A program made the position numbers and the translations under genes. Of a stretch of DNA of 64,000 nt, positions 36,518-45,493 are shown piece after piece. Below the pieces are notes generated by a model. The model saw only the letters and a program-made list of their open reading frames with translations, was not told where the DNA came from and made no database searches. The stretch spans positions 1-64,000 of the forward strand of contig NZ_JAHZIJ010000024.1 in assembly GCF_019443105.1 (NCBI RefSeq), given 5' to 3'. The stretch comes from Paenibacillus oenotherae (lineage in GTDB: Bacteria; Bacillota; Bacilli; Paenibacillales; Paenibacillaceae). Each line of letters starts with the position of its first letter. Position 1 is the first letter of the stretch.

Positions 36518-36920
36518 TGGAATGGATAAGAAGCGATTGGATGATCAGGGGAAACCGGGGAATGCTGCTTCTGGGCCGGAGAACGCGAAATCCTATGTGC
36601 TGACCATAAACAGGACCAAGTGGGCGATTATGCTGACTGCAACCCTGGCGGTAGCGGGACTCTTATCGCCCTGGGCGTCATCTTCGCCTGACGGATTGGA
36701 GCGTGTCGCTGAAGATCACGGATTCCTCGATACGGCTGGCGCGGTGCATCAATGGGCTCCTATTCCTGATTATGAAGTAGGCGGCTTGCCGGGCAATGCG
36801 CTTAAGGTAGGCGCTGCTGGTGTCATTGGCGTACTCGTTATGCTGGCTGCGCTATGGGCGGTTTCGCGTGACTACAACAGGAACAGCGGCAGTGGAGGCG
36901 ATACGGATGTCGTCAACTGA
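36510..36920 (+). CDS. PDGLE-domain protein (CbiN/NikN-type small component)
   Basis: A 136-residue protein with two hydrophobic segments (about 38-55 and 100-117) flanking an extracytoplasmic loop that contains SSPDGLERVAEDHGFLD, the PDGLE signature, and PIPDYEV. These small proteins work with CbiM/NikM in nickel or cobalt uptake. The N-terminal 30 residues are polar. It overlaps cbiM by 8 bp and the next gene by 14 bp; AAGGGGG is upstream. Confidence 0.85.
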   Translation: MLDGMDKKRLDDQGKPGNAASGPENAKSYVLTINRTKWAIMLTATLAVAGLLSPWASSSPDGLERVAEDHGFLDTAGAVHQWAPIPDYEVGGLPGNALKVGAAGVIGVLVMLAALWAVSRDYNRNSGSGGDTDVVN

Positions 36921-38508
36921 TTCGATCAAAGCCACGCACAATGACGTCCCTGCAAAGCTGCCCTTCCTCCGCCAGGTGAATCGCCGGCTGTTGACTGTGC
37001 TGGCATTGCTCGCTACGATAATGTTCTTTCGCAATCCTGCGGCTCTTACGGGGGCAGCAGGATGTTTTCTGTTTATCGCCCTTTGGTCAGGAGTTCCGCT
37101 TCGACATATGGTGAAGCGCCTGCTGCTTATTGTGCCATTCGGACTCGGGGCCGTTGTGTTCATTCCGTTCCAGGGTGCTGGCACGCCGTTTATGGAGATC
37201 GGGCCATGGACGGCGACGCAGGAGGGTATGGACAGCGCGACGGTTATTTTGCTCAAGATGGTCTGCGCAAATGTATTACTTACATATCTGCTCTTCATTA
37301 CTCCCCTGTTTGATTTGATCAGAAGCTTGCGATCCCTGGGAGTTTCAGCGATTTTTATTGAGATTATCGGGCTGATGATGCGGTATTTCTTCCTGCTCAA
37401 GGAGGAGGCGGCCAGCATGGTGAGCGCACAGCGCTCGCGGGGGCTGGAGCTGAGGGGCTGGCTGTGGAGCCGCAGAACTTATAAACGCTTCGGGGAACTG
37501 CTCGGCGTGTTGTTCCTGCGTGCCTTTCACCGCAGTGAACGCATACACCAGTCGATCTCGGCACGAGGCGGATTCTCTGGCGGAGGGATGTCCCGTCATC
37601 ATGGGGAAAGCATTCAAGGGGGCGGCAGTGCGGCCATTGAGGTGCGCGATGCCTCATATTCTTACGGCGGCAGTAATATTGAAGCGCTTCGCGGGGTATC
37701 CTTTACGATTGAACGGGGCGTTAAGACGGTGCTGATGGGACCGAATGGAGCGGGAAAATCGACCTTGATCTCCCTTCTTAACGGCCTGGAGGAGCCGTCA
37801 AGCGGAGAGGTTCAAGTGTTAGGTAAGCGATGGACACGCGAGTCGGGGATGAGGTTGCGCCAGCGTGTCGGTGTCGTCTATCAAGATCCTGACGACCAGA
37901 TTTTCTCTACATCTGTCGAAGAGGACGTCGCATTCGGGCCGCGTAATTTGGGACTGCCGGAATCGGAAGTAAAGGAGAGAGTCGCCGATGCTCTTCGTAC
38001 AATGGGCATCTGCGAGCTGCGGGGTCGGTCGCCGTTCGAGCTGAGCTATGGTCAAAAGCGTCGTGTGGCCATTGCCGGTGTACTGGCGATGCGGCCGGAG
38101 ATTATTATTCTCGACGAGCCGATGGCATTTCTTGACCCTAAGAGCCGGGACGATCTGCAGGCTATGCTCGATGAACTGCATGGACTTGGTATCACGCTGA
38201 TGGTCGCGACGCATGATGTTGATTTTGCGGCAGAGTGGGCGGAGAGGGTACTCCTGTTGAAGGAGGGGCGGTTGCTGGCGGCGGGAACGACAGACCTGTT
38301 GTACGATGATGCGCTGATCGCGAAGGCGGATCTCCATCTGCCCCGGCTTGCCCGTCCTTTTCGCTTGCTTCATGGGGTGAAGGGCTTGCGTCCGCGCACG
38401 GTACAGGAGACGGCGCAGTTGATCTGGAAGCTGATGATGCGTGGACCAGGTACTTCGGCTGAAGAGGATGAAGAAGCACGGAAGCCGGATGTGCGGCGGG
38501 GGCGCTGA
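36907..38508 (+). CDS. Fused ECF transporter T and A components (CbiQ-CbiO)
   Basis: A 533-residue single polypeptide. Residues about 1-235 are an EcfT/CbiQ membrane protein with several hydrophobic segments and the coupling motifs AQRSRG and SISARGG. A Gly/His/Ser linker follows. Residues about 252-470 are a CbiO ATPase: GPNGAGKST, QDPDDQIFS (Q-loop), ELSYGQKRRVAIAG, EIIILDEPMAFLDP and ATHDVDFA. A charged tail ends it. These are normally two genes. The start ATG 36907 has GGAGG upstream. There is no stop or frameshift between the halves. Confidence 0.88.
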   Translation: MSSTDSIKATHNDVPAKLPFLRQVNRRLLTVLALLATIMFFRNPAALTGAAGCFLFIALWSGVPLRHMVKRLLLIVPFGLGAVVFIPFQGAGTPFMEIGPWTATQEGMDSATVILLKMVCANVLLTYLLFITPLFDLIRSLRSLGVSAIFIEIIGLMMRYFFLLKEEAASMVSAQRSRGLELRGWLWSRRTYKRFGELLGVLFLRAFHRSERIHQSISARGGFSGGGMSRHHGESIQGGGSAAIEVRDASYSYGGSNIEALRGVSFTIERGVKTVLMGPNGAGKSTLISLLNGLEEPSSGEVQVLGKRWTRESGMRLRQRVGVVYQDPDDQIFSTSVEEDVAFGPRNLGLPESEVKERVADALRTMGICELRGRSPFELSYGQKRRVAIAGVLAMRPEIIILDEPMAFLDPKSRDDLQAMLDELHGLGITLMVATHDVDFAAEWAERVLLLKEGRLLAAGTTDLLYDDALIAKADLHLPRLARPFRLLHGVKGLRPRTVQETAQLIWKLMMRGPGTSAEEDEEARKPDVRRGR

Positions 38509-38609
38509 TCCAATATATGGGGATGCGCAGCAGGAGCAGAAGGGCTCCATTGGAATTGGAATTTGCCGGAAGTTGCGGTGGAATCATGGTTTGCATGGGA
38601 TTGAGCCGT

Positions 38610-38639
38610 GCATAAGAATCTGGGAGGGGATGAATACTA
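38610..38639 (+). promoter_or_regulatory. SigG-type promoter of spoVT
   Basis: GCATA (610-614), 18 bp, AATACTA (633-639): one mismatch from the SigG consensus. spoVT is a forespore SigG gene; the ATG is 112 bp downstream. Nothing else is seen in 38509-38750. Confidence 0.68.
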
Positions 38640-38750
38640 TGGTCAGATTCGAATTCACCATTTTCAAGGATCCTCTCCTCTTGAGCGATAGACAAGCATG
38701 ATGTATCCCAGTCAAATTCAAACCTTCAAGGAAAGTGGGGCAACTAGAAT

Positions 38751-39293
38751 ATGAAAGCAACTGGAATTGTTCGCCGCATTGATGATCTCGGCAGGGTGGT
38801 CATACCAAAGGAAATCCGCCGTACATTGCGTATTCGCGAAGGCGACCCGTTAGAAATATTCGTTGACCGTGATGGTGAAGTTATTCTGAAGAAGTATTCA
38901 CCTATTGGAGAACTTGGAGATTTCGCCAAGGAGTATGCGGAGTCGCTGTCCGAGAGTACGAGCCATATCGCCATGATTACCGACCGTGATCATATTATTG
39001 CGCTTGCGGGTGCGCCAAAGAAGGAGTATCTGGAGAAGCAGATTGGCGCCTTGCTGGAAGGATGCATGGAGAATCGGAAGACGCTGTCTGAATCGGCCGG
39101 CGGTTCCTTCGAGGTTGTCAAGGATGTCGGAGAAACCTTCAGCTCATTCGTAGCTGCCCCCATCGTTGCCGGAGGAGATCCCATCGGTACGGTCGTTCTG
39201 CTAAGCAAAGACGACAGTGTGAAGATGTCCGAGATGGAAATCAAGATGGTTGAGACGGCAGCGGGCTTTCTTGCCAAGCAGATGGAACAATAA
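38751..39293 (+). CDS. spoVT: Stage V sporulation protein T
   Basis: A 180-residue forespore regulator. The N-terminal AbrB-type DNA-binding domain (ATGIVRRIDDLGRVVIPKEI) covers 1-50 and the C-terminal GAF-like domain about 56-178. SpoVT adjusts SigG-dependent genes. It has the same DNA-binding fold as AbrB, encoded 30 kb upstream. The GGGGCAA region before the ATG is a weak ribosome-binding site. A terminator follows. Confidence 0.96.
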   Translation: MKATGIVRRIDDLGRVVIPKEIRRTLRIREGDPLEIFVDRDGEVILKKYSPIGELGDFAKEYAESLSESTSHIAMITDRDHIIALAGAPKKEYLEKQIGALLEGCMENRKTLSESAGGSFEVVKDVGETFSSFVAAPIVAGGDPIGTVVLLSKDDSVKMSEMEIKMVETAAGFLAKQMEQ

Positions 39294-39298
39294 CAAAG

Positions 39299-39338
39299 CG
39301 AAGCTTCCTGGAGATGTTCTTCAAGGGAGCTTTTTTCT
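39299..39338 (+). terminator. spoVT terminator
   Basis: AAGCTTCCT (301-309) pairs with AGGGAGCTT (324-332; one G-U), followed by TTTTTCTTT. Confidence 0.82.
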
Positions 39339-39456
39339 TTGGAGATTGGCTGATCAGCGTTTCAAGGGCGGTGGCAGGGCGGCTGCTGCCCTGCTGATTG
39401 TTGTGCGATTATGAGCATAACGGGGTATAATGGGGGATAGGAGAAGAGATAGGCAG

Positions 39457-41220
39457 GTGCAAGCAGTGGAACGTGGACTGGACGAGAGGGCGGCTGCTTC
39501 TGACGCCAGTACCGGAGCTCCGATACCCACAGGGATGTCAGGGCAACCGGACAGCCGTTTAGGCAAAGCCTCATTGTGGAGAGGCGCAGCGGTAATGGGA
39601 ATCGCGATGCTGGTGAGCAAAGTGATCGGTACCTTGCAGAAAATCCCGCTGCAAAACATTGCCGGTGACCGCGTGTTCGGGATCTATAATGCGGTGTATC
39701 CGCTGTATCAGCTGTTGTTGGCCGCAGTGACGGCCGGATTCCCTGTTGCTGTCTCGCTGCTTGTCGCAGAGAGAGAGGCGGCCGGAGACCGCGAGGGGGC
39801 CTACAAGGTTCTGGGGGCCAGTGCGCTGCTGCTGTCGATCAGTGGAGCGGCAGGCTTCGTGCTGCTGTGGGCTGGCGCCGACCTGGTAGCGGGATGGATT
39901 GGTGACAAGGGGACGGCTCCGGCTATTCGGATGACGGCGCTAGCCTTATGGGTTGTGCCGCTTATGGCTGCTCTGAGAGGCTATTATCAAGGACTGGGAC
40001 GGATGCTGCCCTCAGCAGTGTCGCAGCTCGCTGAGCAGAGTGTGCGCGTGGCGGGAATGCTTCTGCTGCTTGCAATAGGCTGGCAGCTGGGCTGGGCGGA
40101 TCCGGAGCTCGCTGCCGGGGCAACAGCCGGATCGGCTATCGGCGGAGCGGTCGGCCTCGCGGTTATGGGGCTGTATTGGCTTCGTGAGAAGCGGGAGCGG
40201 AGCGGCAGGCAGAAGAAGAGTGCGGCAAGCGTTGAATCTTCGGCTGATAAGTGGCAGCTATTAGATGAACAAGATGAACGGAATGGACTGCTGGCGATTG
40301 TGCGGCGATTGTCGGCGCTGGCATTGCCTGTGGCGCTGGGGGCACTTGCTGTTCCCGCGCTCAGTGTGGTTGACGCGTTCACTGTGCCGCGCCTTCTGCG
40401 CGACACGGTTGGCGACGCCGATGCCTTGGCGGCATTCGGTTTATACAGCAGAGGCCAGCCGCTTGTGCAGCTGGTCGTAATGGTCGCCGGTGCCATAGGC
40501 GCTGCGCTTGTTCCGGCTTTGGCGGCAGCGCGTGTGCGCGGTGATGGGTCGGGGCTGCGCCAGCACGCGAATATTACGATGCGGACCGCGTGGTCATTAG
40601 GCGCAGCCGCTGCTGTGGGGCTCGTTATTCTGGCGGAGCCCATCAATGTGATGCTGTATGCGGACGATAACGGAACGCTGGCATTCGCTCTTGTTGCCTG
40701 TACTGCGCTGGCAGGTACAGTTAACGCTATCGCGGCAGCAGTGCTGCAAGGCCTCGGCCAGGTGCGCGGGCCGATGCTGTTCATGCTTGCTGCAGCTGCG
40801 CTCAAAGCGGCACTAAACGCGGTGCTGGTGCCGCCATATGGCATCGCTGGCGCGGCCTGCGCAGGCATTGCCGCGCTCACTGCGGCTGCCCTGCTGAGCG
40901 CGGTCGCTGTGCGCCGCGCCACAGGCGCAGCAGCCATGCCCGCCCGCGATGCTGCGGGCATGGGACTCGCGCTCGCGGTCATGGCCGCGGCGCTGGTCTT
41001 GGCCGAGCGCGGCGGTGCGGCGCTGCTCGGCCCTGCGCTGCCGCCGAGGGCGGCAGCTGCGGTGCTTGCGCTAGGGGGCACCGCCCTCGGCGCAGCGCTG
41101 TTCTTTGCCGCCGCGCTGCGCAGCGGCGGTATACGGGCGCGCGACCTGCGCGCGCTGCCCCGCGGCGAGGCTATCGCCGCCAGGCTTCGCCGCTGGCGGC
41201 TGCTGCCCCGCGGCGAATAG
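39457..41220 (+). CDS. SpoVB/MurJ-like polysaccharide flippase (YabM position)
   Basis: A 587-residue MOP-superfamily membrane protein with about 14 hydrophobic segments. The N-terminal repeat contains VSKVIGTLQKIPLQNIAGDRVFGIYNAVYPLYQ, typical of the SpoVB/YtgP/YabM group that flips lipid-linked wall or spore precursors. The start is uncertain. ATG 39430 overlaps a TATAAT that looks like the -10, so I use GTG 39457. The last 500 bp are unusually G+C-rich and Ala-rich. B. subtilis yabM lies between spoVT and yabN, which supports the match. Confidence 0.85.
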   Translation: MQAVERGLDERAAASDASTGAPIPTGMSGQPDSRLGKASLWRGAAVMGIAMLVSKVIGTLQKIPLQNIAGDRVFGIYNAVYPLYQLLLAAVTAGFPVAVSLLVAEREAAGDREGAYKVLGASALLLSISGAAGFVLLWAGADLVAGWIGDKGTAPAIRMTALALWVVPLMAALRGYYQGLGRMLPSAVSQLAEQSVRVAGMLLLLAIGWQLGWADPELAAGATAGSAIGGAVGLAVMGLYWLREKRERSGRQKKSAASVESSADKWQLLDEQDERNGLLAIVRRLSALALPVALGALAVPALSVVDAFTVPRLLRDTVGDADALAAFGLYSRGQPLVQLVVMVAGAIGAALVPALAAARVRGDGSGLRQHANITMRTAWSLGAAAAVGLVILAEPINVMLYADDNGTLAFALVACTALAGTVNAIAAAVLQGLGQVRGPMLFMLAAAALKAALNAVLVPPYGIAGAACAGIAALTAAALLSAVAVRRATGAAAMPARDAAGMGLALAVMAAALVLAERGGAALLGPALPPRAAAAVLALGGTALGAALFFAAALRSGGIRARDLRALPRGEAIAARLRRWRLLPRGE

Positions 41221-41375
41221 CCGCCTCAGCCGTAGACTCAGCCGTAGACCCTGCCCTGGGTCAACTGGCTGCCCTTGGGTCCGAATAGCCGCCTGTAGCA
41301 CTCAATAGGCGGGCGGAGTGTACCGGTGTAACTTTTCAACGCCTGAAAGCGTTAACTATAAAGGAGGATACATAT

Positions 41376-42854
41376 ATGCAACCGAGTATTACTGTCGTTG
41401 GTCTTGGCACCGGCGATGTGGATCAGCTGACGATTGGAATTTGGCGGAGGCTGCAGGCGGCGGAGCATCGTTATGTGCGAACGGACAAGCATCCGACGAT
41501 GCGGCTTTTTAACGAGCACCAATTATCTTATACGTCATTTGACTATCTGTACGAGGAGCTCGACTCATTCCCGGATGTCTACGCGGCGATAGCGGAGGCG
41601 CTGCTTGCGCGGGCGGCCGAGGGGCAGCCTGTTGTATACGCCGTTCCCGGACACCCCATGGTAGCCGAGCGTACAGTACAGCTTCTGCGCGAGCGCTGTC
41701 CACAGGAAGGGGTCGCGCTTACAGTCTTAGGCGGGGAGAGTTTTCTCGATCAGGCATTCACGAGGCTCGGCTTCGATCCCATCGAAGGGTTCCAGCTGCT
41801 GGATGCGGCTGAGCTGAAGCCGTCTCTGCTCCAGCCCAAGCTGCACACCCTCATTGGTCAGGTGTACGACGAATACACGGCCTCTGATGTCAAGCTGACG
41901 TTGATGGAACGCTATCCCGATGATCATCCCGTCACGATTGGGCATGCGCTTGGCGTTCCTGGCGAGGAGCGAATTATTACGGTGCCGCTGTACGAGCTGG
42001 ATCGGATACAGGAATACGGCAACTTGTCGCTGATCTGGATTCCGCAATCCAATGGCGAAGCACTTCAGAACCGTTCGTTTGACCGCTTGCACGAAATCGT
42101 CGCTATTCTTCGCAGTCCTGAGGGTTGTCCGTGGGACCGCGAGCAGACGCATCAGTCCATACGCAAAAATTTTATCGAAGAGACCTATGAAGCGATTGAA
42201 GCGCTCGATAATGATGATCCGGACGGGATGCGCGAGGAGTTTGGTGACGTCATTCTGCAGGTTATGCTTCACAGCCAAATGGAAGAGGAGGTAGGCTCCT
42301 TCTCCATCTATGATGTGATAGAAACGCTGAATGAGAAGCTGCTGTTCCGCCACCCTCATGTTTTCGGTGAAGAAGGGGCTGCCGATGCGCAGGAAGCGCT
42401 TCAGAACTGGGAGCAGATGAAAGCGGAGGAGAAGCGCCGCAAGGGTATCGACCCTGCGCTGCAATCGAAGCTGGACGGTATTCCTCCTGATCTGCCAGCA
42501 CTTATGAAAGCTTACAAGATTCAGAAGAAAGCGGCCAAGGTAGGTTTTGATTGGGATGATATTAATCCGGTACTGGACAAAATCCAAGAGGAACTCGGGG
42601 AGCTGCGTGAGGCGATAGACAGCAAGGATGCGGACGAGCAGGCTTCTGAATTGGGTGATCTCCTGTTTGCTGTAGTCAACGCGTCTCGATTCATTCACGC
42701 TGATCCGGAAGAGGCGCTTGCACGAACCAACCAGAAATTCAAAAAGAGATTTTCATATATTGAAGAGCAGCTTCGTATAAGTGGACGAACCTTTGACCAA
42801 ACTGATTTAACAGAGATGGATCGTTTTTGGGAGGAAGCAAAGCGAATTCCATAA
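41376..42854 (+). CDS. mazG: MazG-type NTP pyrophosphohydrolase with methylase domain (YabN)
   Basis: A 492-residue two-domain protein. Residues 1 to about 215 form a tetrapyrrole-methylase-like domain (VVGLGTGDVDQLT, VYAVPGHPMVAERT). The rest holds two MazG domains; the first has NFIEETYEAIEAL and EEFGDVILQVMLH (EExxE-ExxD), the second EELGELREAI and ELGDLLFAVVN. MazG hydrolyses non-canonical NTPs and may lower (p)ppGpp. AAAGGAGG precedes the ATG. The 155 bp before it hold a short duplicated CTCAGCCGTAGA and little else. Confidence 0.93.
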   Translation: MQPSITVVGLGTGDVDQLTIGIWRRLQAAEHRYVRTDKHPTMRLFNEHQLSYTSFDYLYEELDSFPDVYAAIAEALLARAAEGQPVVYAVPGHPMVAERTVQLLRERCPQEGVALTVLGGESFLDQAFTRLGFDPIEGFQLLDAAELKPSLLQPKLHTLIGQVYDEYTASDVKLTLMERYPDDHPVTIGHALGVPGEERIITVPLYELDRIQEYGNLSLIWIPQSNGEALQNRSFDRLHEIVAILRSPEGCPWDREQTHQSIRKNFIEETYEAIEALDNDDPDGMREEFGDVILQVMLHSQMEEEVGSFSIYDVIETLNEKLLFRHPHVFGEEGAADAQEALQNWEQMKAEEKRRKGIDPALQSKLDGIPPDLPALMKAYKIQKKAAKVGFDWDDINPVLDKIQEELGELREAIDSKDADEQASELGDLLFAVVNASRFIHADPEEALARTNQKFKKRFSYIEEQLRISGRTFDQTDLTEMDRFWEEAKRIP

Positions 42855-43116
42855 CCTTAATTCGTCAAAAATCGGGTCAATTCCACACCATTCTCAAAAA
42901 ATTTGCTGAAACAGCAGGATTTTTTTAGCATCAAGCAGAATAGTATCTTTCGAAAGGCGCACCCTGCAGCCAACGAGATTGCTCTTTGGCTGGTGCATAA
43001 CAAAGTGCTTTCCAGTAGAGTCGCAGAAAACGAAGCGAAAGCTTACGAGGCTGGTTTTCTGCTCACAGGAAGCCTGGCATGTAAGTATCGCAGAAAACCT
43101 TAGGAGGCTAAAAAAG

Positions 43117-43389
43117 ATGAACAAAACAGATCTAATCAACAACATTGCTGCTAAGAGTGGCCTGACCAAACGTGATGTAGAAGCCGTATTGAACGGATTT
43201 ATGGGTGAAGTAACTGACGCGCTTGCAGGTGGAGATAAAGTCCAACTGATCGGCTTTGGCACGTTCGAAACACGCAAACGCTCTGGACGTACGGGCCGCA
43301 ACCCGCAGACGGGCGCTGCTATCACTATTGCTGAATCCAATGTTCCTGCTTTCAAAGCGGGCAACAAACTGAAAGAAGCAATCAAGTAA
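43117..43389 (+). CDS. hup: HU DNA-binding protein
   Basis: A 90-residue HU. MNKTDLINNIAAKSGLTKRD, then IGFGTFETRKRSGRTGRNPQTG in the DNA-clasping arm, ending in FKAGNKLKEAIK. It bends and compacts DNA. AGGAGG is upstream. rqcP follows after 3 bp. In B. subtilis hbs lies elsewhere, so placement between mazG and rqcP differs from that species. Confidence 0.96.
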   Translation: MNKTDLINNIAAKSGLTKRDVEAVLNGFMGEVTDALAGGDKVQLIGFGTFETRKRSGRTGRNPQTGAAITIAESNVPAFKAGNKLKEAIK

Positions 43390-43392
43390 TTC

Positions 43393-43674
43393 ATGCGTCT
43401 TGATAAATTTCTCAAAGTATCGCGGTTGATCAAACGGCGCACTGTCGCCAAGGACGTCTCCGATCAAGGGCGTGTCTGGGTCAATGGCCGCGAAGCCAAA
43501 GCGAGCAGCACCGTCAAAGCCGGCGATGAGCTCAAAATTCAATTCGGCCAAAAAATCGTCACTGTTCGCGTAGAGCGAATTACGGAGACGACGAAGAAGG
43601 ACGAAGCGAGCGGCATGTATACTTTGTTAAGTGAAGAATCCCGCCAGTCCGAGAACAAACTCGATTGGCAATAG
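43393..43674 (+). CDS. rqcP: Ribosome quality-control factor RqcP (YabO/Hsp15-like)
   Basis: A 93-residue S4-domain protein: MRLDKFLKVSRLIKRRTVAK, GRVWVNGREAKAS, VKAGDELKIQFG. RqcP works with RqcH to add poly-alanine tails to stalled nascent chains on 50S subunits. It is coupled to hup by a 3-bp gap. In B. subtilis yabP follows directly; here a minus-strand gene and a repeat intervene. Confidence 0.93.
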   Translation: MRLDKFLKVSRLIKRRTVAKDVSDQGRVWVNGREAKASSTVKAGDELKIQFGQKIVTVRVERITETTKKDEASGMYTLLSEESRQSENKLDWQ

Positions 43675-43756
43675 CAAGCATTAGAGAGTATTGTCCCCAT
43701 GGGACAATTCCTGCTGCAAACACAACGGGGCTGTCCGAAAAAGTCCCAACTGATGT

Positions 43757-43807
43757 GAAAAAGATGCCTCCTAACCACTGAGAAGTGGGGCTGGAAGCAT
43801 CTTTTTC
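43757..43807 (+). terminator. Composite hairpin, probable terminator of hup-rqcP
   Basis: AAAAAGATGC (758-767) pairs with GCATCTTTTT (797-806), and an inner CCACT-GAGA-AGTGG (775-788) forms a GNRA-like tetraloop. The T-rich 3' arm can serve as the U-tract. It stands 80 bp after rqcP. An 8-bp hairpin ATTGTCCC/GGGACAAT at 43690-43708 precedes it. GGGGCTGTCC at 43728 equals the terminal repeat of the element at 174-511. Confidence 0.6.
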
Positions 43808-43870
43808 GTTATATATGGATTCTCGGCACTCCCTTCTCCAACTGTTTTGAGGGCAGGGCGACGGAGCAGG

Positions 43871-44056
43871 AAGCCTGCGAATGTGCATGAATTTCGATTA
43901 CAAGACGCCATAACGTTGAAATGCCTGCGATCATGCATGAATTTGAGGGAAAATCGGCCGTTAAGGGGAAACGAAGGTGAAATACCTGCGCTCTGGCAGG
44001 CATTTCACCTTCATGGGGCCACAAACGGGCAAATACATGCCGTTTCGCATGTTTCG
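43871..44056 (-). repeat. CCTGC-hairpin module, copy 4
   Basis: Very similar to copy 1 (about 280-465). It has CGAAACATGCGAAAC at 44056-44042 (minus), the large hairpin at 43973-44012 (arms of 17 with one mismatch), and blocks with CATGATCGCAGG and ATTCGCAGG. In minus orientation it begins about 55 bp after the stop of the minus-strand CAP gene. The 87-codon frame at 43847-44110 is a by-product of the repeat. Confidence 0.78.
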
Positions 44057-44110
44057 CCTAACTCCGCAGCTCGCAGCTTGGTTAGGATACCTCTTGAATC
44101 GATAGCCTAG

Positions 44111-45493
44111 TCAGTCGAAGAAATGCACAGAGTAGCGGAGTGTGGCTGCCCCCCCTTGCTTGTTCACTAGTCCGGAGATGGATACGTCGTAAATGTCACC
44201 GTCCTGATAGCGCTGAATGCCGTCCGGGCGGAAAATGATCGCATTCGGAATGCCGTAGCCCCCAGTATCTACGTGGAAGTAGCGGGCATTGTCCGGATTG
44301 TCCGACTTTCTATCCAGCTTCCATACCTTCTGATCAGACCGTCGTTCGAGCGTCACGGTAATGCTGTCGCCATCCGGCTCCTCATAGAGGAGCGGGTTAA
44401 GAGAGACGGACCACGGCACATTGCCCGCGAATGTCTCGGTAGGGAAATAGCCTCTATTAGGCCAGAGCACCTCGGTGTATTCCACCTTGTCCTTGCGGCT
44501 TGTGTCGAATACCTGCATGCTGGAGTAGTAGTGATTGTTGTCCTCCGTCATAGCGAAGCCAAAGCCGATCCGCTGCAGCGCAGGATTCAGAATCCATCTG
44601 CGATGCCCAACCCTGCTGACGTTGCTGCTGTCTTCGTCATCCATATACCCTTTCACAGTCTCGGCCAAAAAATCCGGTGATGCGCTGCCCCCATAGCGGG
44701 CGTAGATGTTGCTGCTCGTTGTGGACTTGTATCCGGCGTTGAAGAAGGCATCACTCATGTCTGCAGGCTGCGACGGTGTATGAGTGAGCAGGTCTGTGCT
44801 TGCCAGAAGGACTGCACCGTGCTGGGCTTGCCGAATCAAGGCCTCGTCGCTGATCAGATCATCAGGCAATCCGGCAAGGTAGCGCATATAGTTGGCAGCC
44901 TTGAGTCCATTGCCGTGGAATGTGGCGGTTAATTCGCCAGCAGCGTAAGTCCCCGTCACACGCGGTTCTGTCAGAAAAGGCTTGGCCTTCCCGTTAGCCG
45001 CGTAATGGCTGCTCATCGCCCTGATCATCCGCTTGGTCCGTCCATCGATCGCTGGATCTGACGATATTCCAATGCGCCGTTCCTTGGCATTCCAGCTCAC
45101 ATACATATCGAAATTTTCACTAATGAATCGAAGCGGAACCATCATGCTGCCGTTCTTGATGACAGATGGAGCGCTAAGCGAATAAGCTTTATTGTTTACA
45201 GCTGCTTTCGTAGAGCCGGCAATCAGCTTGATGGCAAGCCCGTTCTTGCTGCCGGTTACTGTACCCGTCTCGGGATCCCAGGCTACTTTGGCTCCGAGAG
45301 ATTCGAAGATTGCGCGGAAAGGAACCAATGTGCTCCCCTCCATGACGAGAGGCGGCTGGTCATACTGCTGCCTGACCCCGTTCAAATAAACTTCTATCTC
45401 GCTATTATCCGCGTAACTGGAGACGGAGAGTGACGGGAATACGAGAGCTATGGCCAACCACACGACAAAAGAATAGGATACGATTTTCTTCAC
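44111..45493 (-). CDS. Secreted copper-amine-oxidase-N (stalk) and CAP-domain protein
   Basis: A 460-residue exported protein. A signal peptide (about 1-29, ending SYAD) is followed by a copper amine oxidase N-terminal-like domain (about 30-150: YLNGVRQQYDQPPLVMEGST, VPLRFISEN), common on secreted Paenibacillus proteins. A CAP/SCP-type domain follows, with ANYMRYLAGLPDDL and VGHRRWILNPALQRIGFGFA. The role is unknown. I chose GTG 45493, 8 bp behind AAGGTGGG, which gives a clean signal peptide; ATG 45517 has no site. It interrupts the usual rqcP-yabP order on the opposite strand. Confidence 0.85.
   Translation of the reverse strand: MKKIVSYSFVVWLAIALVFPSLSVSSYADNSEIEVYLNGVRQQYDQPPLVMEGSTLVPFRAIFESLGAKVAWDPETGTVTGSKNGLAIKLIAGSTKAAVNNKAYSLSAPSVIKNGSMMVPLRFISENFDMYVSWNAKERRIGISSDPAIDGRTKRMIRAMSSHYAANGKAKPFLTEPRVTGTYAAGELTATFHGNGLKAANYMRYLAGLPDDLISDEALIRQAQHGAVLLASTDLLTHTPSQPADMSDAFFNAGYKSTTSSNIYARYGGSASPDFLAETVKGYMDDEDSSNVSRVGHRRWILNPALQRIGFGFAMTEDNNHYYSSMQVFDTSRKDKVEYTEVLWPNRGYFPTETFAGNVPWSVSLNPLLYEEPDGDSITVTLERRSDQKVWKLDRKSDNPDNARYFHVDTGGYGIPNAIIFRPDGIQRYQDGDIYDVSISGLVNKQGGAATLRYSVHFFD

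Noticed and set aside
39987-41081. 364-codon minus-strand frame opposite the SpoVB-like gene
   Set aside because: An Ala/Ser-rich shadow caused by the high G+C of the plus-strand gene, which has clear MOP-family motifs.
40700-41220. High-G+C end of the SpoVB-like gene as a sign of transfer
   Set aside because: The reading frame and membrane-segment pattern continue unchanged. Ala-rich helices alone explain the composition.
43847-44110. 87-codon plus-strand reading frame
   Set aside because: Same repeat as the frame at 344-577. The conserved peptide reflects DNA repeat identity, and no start signal is present.
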